Shown: in pieces, positions 23,201 to 33,300 of the stretch
How the letters are laid out: each line of letters begins with the position of its first letter
Numbering within the stretch: position 1 is the first letter of the stretch
Origin: Anolis sagrei
Taxonomy: Eukaryota; Chordata; Lepidosauria; Squamata; Anolidae
Reading direction: 5' to 3'
Length of the DNA stretch: 64,000 bases
NCBI RefSeq assembly: GCF_037176765.1
Contig: NC_090034.1
Coordinates: 25,551,375-25,615,374 of the forward strand
Notes under the pieces: generated by a model
The model's input: only the letters and a program-made list of their open reading frames with translations
The model's database searches: none
What the model was told of the DNA's origin: nothing
Position numbers and translations under genes: made by a program

Positions 23201-26200
23201 GGCATTGGATTAGTGGACAGTGGCAATTGGAAAGAAAACTTAGGATATCTGCAAAATTGGATTTACCCTGACTTGGATTTGGTTTTAATTGGCATGTTTG
23301 ATTTATTGTTTAATGAATTGTATAACGTGTTTCTAATTACTGTTAATGTTTTAAATGTAATTTTTAATTGTTTATATGCTGATAGCATCATATGATGCTT
23401 GTGTGAGGCTGCCCTGAGTCCCCCTTCAGGGGGAGTAGGGTGAGGTAGAAATGCATGAAATAATAATATAACATAAACAATAATGAGTATAAATCAGTAT
23501 CGCATAAAAATTATAAAACAACCACTATTGACACATAAAATAAAATAACACAATTTAAAATGCAAAACCATCAGTAGTTAAAACTAGCTGCCACCAATTC
23601 AAACTAAAGTACCAGAGTGTCAACCTCATATGGGAAAGGATTCCTTTGATATTGCATCAGGAATCAACACATGAATGGAAATACGAGTCTTCATTCCTAC
23701 CTCATCAGAGTCAACCGGATTTCAAAGCCTGGCGAATAATCCTCCAGTTTGATGATCATTGAAAATATCAGGGGGGCAATGAAGTTGGCCATTGTGATCA
23801 CCATCGAAGGAAGGTACTGCACAAGGAGGTTATCTTCAAATCGGGTTTTGTTGTCCTGTGTATAGGAGGTAGGCACATTCAGCTTGTCTCTGATTGGTTG
23901 TAAAACGATTCCACAGGTGATTACGGGGTTTGTGTAGTACACAAAGACATGTGTTTAACCTACTGCCTACAGAATCTATTACACTATGTAACACTTTTTC
24001 TGTTCCTGGTTTATAAGTGTAATTTCCTAATTGGTTCTATCATAAAAACATGGGGAAAGTTTACGTAATTACAAAAAACTTTGTCTTTGTGGGAGGGATA
24101 TCATCTTGCAGCACAGTTTGCTAGTTTTCCAATGAATCTCTCATCATTGAGTCTCAACCTCGTTTGTGGCAGTCATAAAAACAAAGTTTCTGGAGTAGAA
24201 CAACATATTTCAAAGTAAGGAACGCACAATTAATTTTTCAAGCTCATTGTAAGATTAAAAGTTGGCAGTGGTGGGAATAAACTACATACACTGCTTTCAG
24301 CACCTCAGCCTCAAGATAAGATCTAAACACAATAAACAATGTTTGCCTGTCACTTACACTGGAAATAATTTCCTGCGAGTAGACAGTTGCTCTATAGATA
24401 GAGTAAAAACAAGCTGACAAAACAGCAAGGACTACAGCATTTAAGAATATCCTCAAGCAATAGATGCGTATCTTCTCTTTGGCAGTTCTTTCCGCTACTC
24501 TCTGCCTCAACCTCTCTTCCTCCAAGTCAGTCTGTAAGCGGAAATATTCAAAGATAAAACAAAGTTAGTCCGTATCCCCATAAAAAGGACTCTTGTGGTT
24601 GAAACTAACTGTTTTGCTGAAGTTTGCCTTACCACTAGTTCAGTTTTTCTCCCATAAGAACAGTTGTGGTTGTTTGGTACTATCATGTTTATTTCACTGG
24701 AGCCCCCGGTGGCGCAATGGGTTAAACCAGGGGTCTTCAAACTTTTTAAACAGAGGGCCAGGTCTGTTGGAGGGCCGGATTATAATTTGGAAAAAGCATG
24801 AATGAATCCCTATGGCACACTGCACATATCTGATTTGTAGTGCAAAAAACACTTAAAACCAATACAATAATTAAAATGAAGAACAACTGTAACAAATATA
24901 AACGTATTAGTATTTCAATGGGAAGTGTGGGCCTGCTTTTGGCTGATGAGATAGGATTGTTGTTGTTGTTGTGTGCTTTCAAGTCGTTTCAGGCTTAGGT
25001 TGACCCTGAGTGAGGACCGGGTAAATGACCTTGGAGGGCCATTTCCGGCCCTCGGGCCTTAGTTTGAGGACCCCTGGGTTAAATCTTTGTGCCGGCAGGA
25101 CTGAAGACTGACAGGTCGCAGATTCAAATCCGGGGAGAGCACGGATGAGCTCCTCTATCAGCTCCAGCTCCCCATGCGGGGACAGGAGAAAAGCCTCCCA
25201 CAAGCATGGTAAAACATCAAAACACCCAATTGTGCCCTGGGCAACGTCCTTGCAGACAGCCAATTCTCTCATACCAGAAGCGACTTGCAATTTCCCAAGT
25301 CACTCCTGACAGGAAAAAAATGGTTTATTTCAGTGCATGCATTATTAGCCTGCTAATAGGTAGGAGAGCTCAATGCACATACTCACTTTCAGTTCATAAT
25401 GTAAGCTGCAGTGTTTCAGCCGTGCAGCATTGACATCCGTAATACAGAAATCCCAGCCAGCAAATATTTTGTTGCAGTAGCTCTGAAACCGGTCATCGCT
25501 GCACACCAGGCTTTGTTTAAACCCTTCGACGGCTCTAAGAAAAAGAGCCCCATGATTTGAGCAATGAACCAGTGGACTAGAAACGCAATTAACTTTTTCA
25601 TTTTTGTCCAAATATTGAAAGACAATACATTCTGTTGTTGAAAGCTTCCATGGCTGGAATCAGTGGGTTGCTGTGAAGCATTCTCTCCTGATGCACACAG
25701 CATATTATTTGAGAACACAGAAATGCTTGACATGCTAACAACCACCACATCAGACTACACAGAGAAGCCACTGAAATCCACAAGCACGTGGACAATTTCA
25801 ACAGAAAGGAGGAAATTATGAAAATGAACAAATTCTGGCTACCAGTATTTTAAAAAAACCTCTAAAATCAGGACAGTAAATAAAGAGCAACACTCAAAAG
25901 ACGGGGGAATTCCAGACAGGAAACAATCAGGGCCAGCTAACAGATCCCAACAAAGGATTCCCCCAAGCATTCATAGGGAGACCAAGATGCTTATCTATAA
26001 AGCCACTGTCCTCCCAACCCTGTTATAAGCCCATGAAACATGGACTGTCTACAGATGTCACACTCAACTCCTGGAATGATTCCATCAGTGTAAACCTCTG
26101 AAATATCCTGCAAATGTCTGTCATTGAAATGGGTGAAACAGCAGATGAGAATTCTTCATGGCCGTACAGCCAGAAAACTCACAGAAATCCAGCATACATA

Positions 26201-29200
26201 CTTATAGTCAAGGTTTTGTTCGTTCTTTATTGTATTTTAATCTTCGTTCTGTGTACTTTTCTATATGTGTTTCATATTCATTTAATATATGTACTTTACA
26301 TAATGTTTTATGATAATGTGCTTTTAATTATATTATGTCCCAACTCAAGCCACAAAGCAAGGTGGGTAAGAAATAAAATTGTTGTTGTTACAACCATGTT
26401 TTCAGAAATAGTTCTTTTGATTTTTACTAACACAAAGGAGCGTGGGATGAACATAATAATCAAATCATCTCTGTCCAAAAGCTGTTTAAGCATTTCCCCC
26501 TCTCTTTTTTTGAAAATAGGACATAAAATTACTTGAGTAGTAACACAAGGCTCTATAACTGTAAGAAATTTGTTTTTACTAAATCACTTAAGCCATGAAT
26601 CACAGTTTAGCTCCTACAGAGCATTATGCACCTACAAGATGCTGCACTTATTATTATTACTACATGCTATAATAACAACAACAACAACAACACATGTATT
26701 ACCCGCCTCTCCTTGTGGCTCAAGGCAGGGAACAACATTGTTAAAACCAAGAGATAAAACACTATTAAAACACAAGATACTCAGAGTTAAAATGCAGGTT
26801 AAATCCTCTGATCCTCAACTCAAAATAAGGATAGCTAGTGGCTTTTAAAGGCCAGCAATAAAAATATCATTATAGCTTTGGTTTTGTTGTTATTAGTTTT
26901 TTTTATCTACTCATTTGCAAAAACATATAAAGCCTTTTTTAGACATCGTCAAAAACACTTTTGATTATTCCCAGTTCAAATGTATTATTTCAGCTGCAGG
27001 TGTAATAAAAACAGCATAAAAGCCAATGATGTGTCATTACAGCTGACACTTCAGGTGCACTTTACCTCTTGACAATCCACAGGAAGCTCAATGAAAGGTA
27101 GGTCATCGTGGTGAGCAAATAAGCAAGCGGCACTTGGTATGTCAGGCGGCCCAAATGTATTGCATCGACTGTGTAATAACCATAGAAAAGGCTGGTCATC
27201 TCAAGAAAACCCTGCAAGAGGTGAGCACAAATATATAGACAAATATACAATAGGGAACAAGGTACAGTATCATAGAGATGGAGATGGAGAATAAGTTTGG
27301 GGCAATAACACATCACTGTTTGACACCTATGATACTGCACCGTGTGGAGGGGAAGCTATCCACCGGTGCAGAAATCATCTATCTATTGGACAAATGGCAA
27401 GCTGTTTAACCTCAGCAGATTGGAAGCCGAAACCAAGGTCACAACATCATATGTTATAGAATTCCAATTTGCTGATGATAATGTGGTCTGTGCTCATTCA
27501 GAAGACCCACAAGCCACTCTAAACACCTTTGTAGAAGCATACAAAAAGCTTGGCCTCTCACTGAACATCGAGAAAACCAAAGTGCTCTTCCAGCAGTCAC
27601 TAGCCAATTCCTTTGCAATGCCAGAAATACAGCTTAATGGTATAACATTAGAAATTGTTGACCATTTCCACAACCTTGGCAGCCACCTTTCCACAAAAGT
27701 CAACATGGACACTGAAATACAACATCTGAGCTCTGCGAGTGCAGCGTTTTCCCAAATGAAGCAGAGAGTTTAAGAATCAGGACATTCGTAGGGAGACTAA
27801 GATGCTTTTCTATAAAGCCGTTGTCCTCCCAACTCTGTTAGAGCCGCCGCAAACTAGCGTCTTGGGAGAGCAAACTGCCAGCACGGCCAATGACGTCGAA
27901 GACTCCGCCCCTTTCTCCGCACCTGCGTGGTTTTCCCTTTGCTAGGGCAGCGATGCGAGCGTACTCTCGCTGTTGAATTCTGTCAACAGCGAGAGTATGC
28001 TCGCATCGCTGCCCTAGCAAAGGGAAAACCACGTGAATGTGGAGAAAGAGATAGAGTCTTTGACGTCATCGGCCGTGCTGGCACAGTTTGCTCTCCCAAG
28101 ACGCTAGTTTGCGGCGGCTCTTATAAGCCTATGAAACGTGGACTGTCTACAAATGTCACACTCAACTCCTGGAATGATTCCATCAGCATAAACCTCTGAA
28201 AAATCCTGCAAATCTATTGGGAAGAAGACAGGCGGACAACTTTCATCGTTCTGGAAGGAGGCAAAGACCACCAGCACTGAAGCCATGATCCTCCACCATC
28301 AACTTTCGCTGGACTGAATGCCACATTGTCCAAATGTCCAAAGACCACCATCTCCCAAAGTAGTTACGAAACTTCCAAATCAAGAACAGAAAACAGAATG
28401 TTGATGGACAGGAAGAGAGACTGAAAGATGGGCGTAAACCTAACCTTAAAAATGGTGGCATAGACACCAAGAGAGAACTGGTAATCTGGCCCTTGAGCGT
28501 TGAAACTGGAGGTGAGTTGTAACCAACAGTACTGTGGAATTCGAAGAGGCACGAATGGAGGGTGAAAGGGAGGAGCGTGTCAAGAGGAAGGAGGCACGTC
28601 AAGCCAACCCTTGTCAAGCTCACTAGACAAAAATTCTACTAAGAAGGCAGGACTTTTCTTTAAAGGTAGAAAGAGAAAACTCTTGGGGAAAATAATGAAA
28701 CCTCTTTCCTTATTCTACATATGTTTCTTGAACTAAAAAAGAGAGTATATTCCATTACTTACTGTGCCAGACAGGAGATCTATAATATAATTGTAGAAGT
28801 AAATGAGTCCCTTGGTGCCAGTGACTTCATAAATCGTGCAATGTGTGTCTGTAAGTAACAAGATTTGATTTTGATTTTTTAAAAATCATTAGAATGGTAA
28901 GAATGAAACACATCTCCATTTCTGCAAAAAAAAAAAAAATCTAATCGCGCTGCAGGAAGTAAGCGCCTACCTGCTTCCTGTGGGGAGACTTTAACGTAGC
29001 TGCCATTGACAATTCCATGTCGGAAAACAGCACTCGGAAGAGTTATAAAACTGAACACAAGGAGAAAGATCACCAAGTTCAGGATCACAAGGAACCGAAG
29101 GAAGGAGAAATAAGACTGGATCCCAGTGCCAAATTTCCCTACCAAAAGAAATGAGGTATTTAGAAATGAATGAATTGATTGGGTTGCTATGAGTTTTCCA

Positions 29201-30323
29201 GGCTGTCTGACCATGTTCCAGAAGCATTCTCTCCTGACTTTTCGGCCACATCTATGGCAGGCACCTCAGAGGTTGTGAGGTCTGTTGGAAACTAGGCAAG
29301 TGGGATTTATAAATCTGGGGAGTGTCCAGGGTGGGAGAAAGACCTCTTGTCTGTTTGAGGCAAGTGTGAATGTTGCAATCAATCACCTTGATTAGCATTA
29401 AATAGTCTTTCAGCTTCAAGACTTGGCTGCTTCCTGCCTGGGGGAAACCTTTCTCAGGAGGTCATTAGCTGGCCCCGATTATTATTCTAGCAATAATCAC
29501 CAAAGAGACACCAGTGGTTTATCTGTGGAATAATGTCCAGAGTGGAAAGGAGGAAACCATGAAAATGAACACAATCTGGCTACCAATATTTTAAAAACTC
29601 TAAAATCAAGACAGTAAATAAAGAGCAACACTCGGAAAACAGGAGAATTCCAGGCAGGAAACAATCAGGGCCAGCTAACATCTCCCAACAAAGCAATCCC
29701 CCAGACAGGAAACAGCCAGGCTTTGAAGCTGCAAGACCATTCAATGCACACAACTCCTCTGCTGCGCCAGCTCCACTGGCTGCCAGTTTGCTACCAGGCC
29801 CAATTCAAAGTGCTGGCTTTAGCCTACAAAGCCCTAAACGGTTCTGGCCCAGCCTACCTATCCGAACGCATCTCTTCCTACGAACCCTCCAGGAAGTTAA
29901 GATCATCTGAGGAGGCCCTGCTCTCAATCCCGTCTGCTTCGCAAGCACGCTTGGCGGGGACGAGAGACAGGGCCTTCTCTGTGGTGGCCCCTCGGCTGTG
30001 GAACTCCCTGCCTAGGGATATTATATCAGCCCCCTTTCTCCTGACCTTTCGTAAGAAAGTGAAAACCTGGCTCTTCGAGCAGGCATTCGGAACCCTGGAA
30101 TAGTCAAGCTTGAGATGGAGAATGACCCAGGAACGGCCAAGACGATGAAACGGATGAGGATTGGATTGAGAGGATATAGCTTTTTTTAAATTGTTATTGT
30201 CTTTTTTGTCTAAATGCACTTAATTGTTTTTGCTTTTGTATTGTATTGATGGCATCGAATTGTGCCGATATGTAGACCGCCCTGAGTCGCCTGCGGGCTG
30301 ATATGGGCGGGATATAAGTGATG

Positions 30324-30359
<36 letters not shown>

Positions 30360-33300
30360 CAAGGTGGCCAATTAAAACATTCACACTTGCTTCCAACAAA
30401 CAAGAGTTCTTTCTCCCACCCTGGACACTCCACAGATATATAAACCTCATTTTCTTAGTTTGCAACAGACCTCACAACCTCTAAGGATGCCTGCCATAAA
30501 TGTAAGCAAAACGTCAGGAGAGAATGCTTCTGGAACACTTTGGCCATACAGCCCGGAAAACTCACAGCAACCTAATGATTCTGGCCATGAAAGCCTTTGA
30601 AGACACAATGCATTGATTGTTAGATGTGCAACACAACACATACACTTTCCTAAAGCAAGCAGTCTTAATAGAGTAGACATTGCTTAAAATAAATACAAAT
30701 TCATCTGTAGCTCCCTGCCTTCGGGATGTTTTGCGCGTAGTCTGATTGGAACAAAGCCTATCATACTTTGAATGTTGTGCAAAAACCATTTTACGCCTCT
30801 TGACTTTTATTTAAATGATAATTAAAACTCTGCTGGCTGGTTTAGGTTGTGGTTTAGGGACAGAGAGCAAACGGGGGGGGGGGGGAGGTAAGACTTTTGG
30901 GGAATTTTCTTTTAGGTGTTTAAAGATAGAAAGGTAAGCTAAAAGTAGCAGATAGCAGAATTCAAGGTAGAAAATACAACTGTGCAAAACTGGAGCAGCT
31001 GTAGTGTTAAGACCGATAGCAGTTAATAATAATAATTTGATTTCTTACCCGCCTCTCCTTGTGGCTCTAGGCGGGTTACTAACTTTGAATATGTTTTGAT
31101 GGATTTTAACTGTGATTTTTTTAAAGTGCTGTTTGTATTTAATTCTGTTTAAATATTTGTATATTTAAACTCAGCCTCTTACCTCCTGGGAAAAATAAAG
31201 ATATTAGAAATAAATAACTTTGAAAAAGCATGACGGTACCTTCAATGCTGTGGATATCGTGCCTCCAAAGCTCCAAATAGGAGGACAGTTCCTTGGTATC
31301 CTCTACAATTCTTTTCAGGGACTTTTTGCTTGACTGCCTCCACTGATTCCAACCTGACAGGTATTTCCTGTTGGCTTCCTGGATATCTCTGAAAATAGGA
31401 AATAAAATATGAGAAGAGCATCAGGTTTTTGAGTCCCGGAAAGGTCGGTTACTTTTTGGAGGGTTCAGTAAGATCCTCTTTGGCCTGCAACTGTGGCCAT
31501 GCCTGTTCCACACCTTCGGAGGCTTGTTTTGCTCCTGGTTTTAGGAGAAATGTGGAATTTGGCAGAGATTTACGCAGATCTGACCTTTTATTATACACAA
31601 ACCCTTTTCTAGTAGGAATACACGCTTGAAAGCCATGACACTTATTACACTTTGTTACACTTTGTTCTTTATCACCCAGGAACAAAAATCGTGTTACAAA
31701 GTGTAATAAGTGTCATTCCCTAAAGGGTTCTGTCATAAAAACATGGGGAAAGTTTATTAGACTACAAAAACTTTGTCTTTGCGGGAGCACATCTGGCTAT
31801 AGCTATGGAACGCCCTCTGGTTACATCCTGTATAGACTACTGCAACCCTTTCTACGTGGGGCTGGCTTTGAAGACTGTCCGGAAGCTTCAAATGGTCCAA
31901 CGAACGGCAGCCAGATTGCTAACAGGAGCTGCGCTCAGGGAGCACACAATTCCCATGCTGCGCCAGCTCCACTGGCTGCCAGTCTGCTACCGGGCACAAT
32001 TCAAAGTGCTGGCTTTAGCCTATAAAGCCCTTAATGGTTCTGGCCCAACTTACCTGTCTGAACACATCTGCCCTTATGAACCTTCCAGGACTTTAAGATC
32101 GTCTGGGGAGGCCCTACCCTCGGTCCCGCCTTTGTCACAAGTACGTTTGGCGGGAATGAGAGACAGGGCCTTCTCAGTGGTGGCCCCTTGGTTATGGAAC
32201 GCCCTCCCTAGGGATATTAGATTGGCCCCTTCCCTTTTAACATTCTGAAAAAAAGTCAAAACTTGGCTTTTTGAGCAGGCATTTGCAGATACAATATAAC
32301 AGACAAAGAGGAAAAAACTGAATGACTGGACAATGCTATTGGATAATGTTTTTAACAAGGAGACTCAAACTAGGCTAGGATCTGGAGCAACTTCTGCTGT
32401 TCTATGTTCATTCATAATGTTTTTATGACACAGGAGGCAAAACCTTTTGACACACCCTCATATATTCCCAAAAGTCATTTTAAATCAAAAATGGATTCCA
32501 GAACACTTACAGGAAAAAAAATACATAGAAAAAAATTGGGTCAAACCTTAAGCGCCGTTTCTCTGCAATCGTTAAGGCATATTCTCGAAGTGGGCGTGTG
32601 GGGCTTGGTCCGACCCCATCCAACAAGTTGTTGGTCTCTCCAGAAGTGACCCGCACTAAACTGTAATAATCCTGTGAGCTTTTGATTGAGGGTTTCCTCC
32701 TCCGCATTGACTGGAAACTGGGCAACTCTTGCAGAAAGGCAACGGTGGGTGATGCGCTCTGAGGATCAAAAAGGAAAACCTCTATCCAAACAATAGAGGG
32801 AGAAGGAAAGAGAAGAAGGATTTAATGTGTTGTTGAAGGCTTTCATGACCAGAATCACTGGGTTGCTGTGAGTTTTCTGGGTTGTATGGCCACGTTCCAG
32901 AAGCAGTCTCTCCAGACGTTTTGCCTGCATCTATGGCAGGCATCCTCAGAGGCTGTGAGGTCTGTTGGAAACCAGGCCAGTGGGGTTTATATATCTGTGG
33001 AATGTCCATGTTCCTTATTTATTGTCCTGATTTTAGAGGGTTTTTTTTAACTGCACTGCAGACTAATCCAGCCAGAGTAATCAGCCATAGTAGAGCACCT
33101 GATGAACCAACCTGGACACAGCATATTATTTGAGAACACAGAAATGCTGGACCACTCTAACAACTACCATGTCAGACTACACAGAGAAGCCACTGAAATC
33201 CACAAGTATGTGGACAATTTCAATAGAAAGGAGGAAAGCATGAAAATAAACAAAATCTGGCTACCAGTATCAAAAAAACCTTTAAAATAGGGACAGTAAA

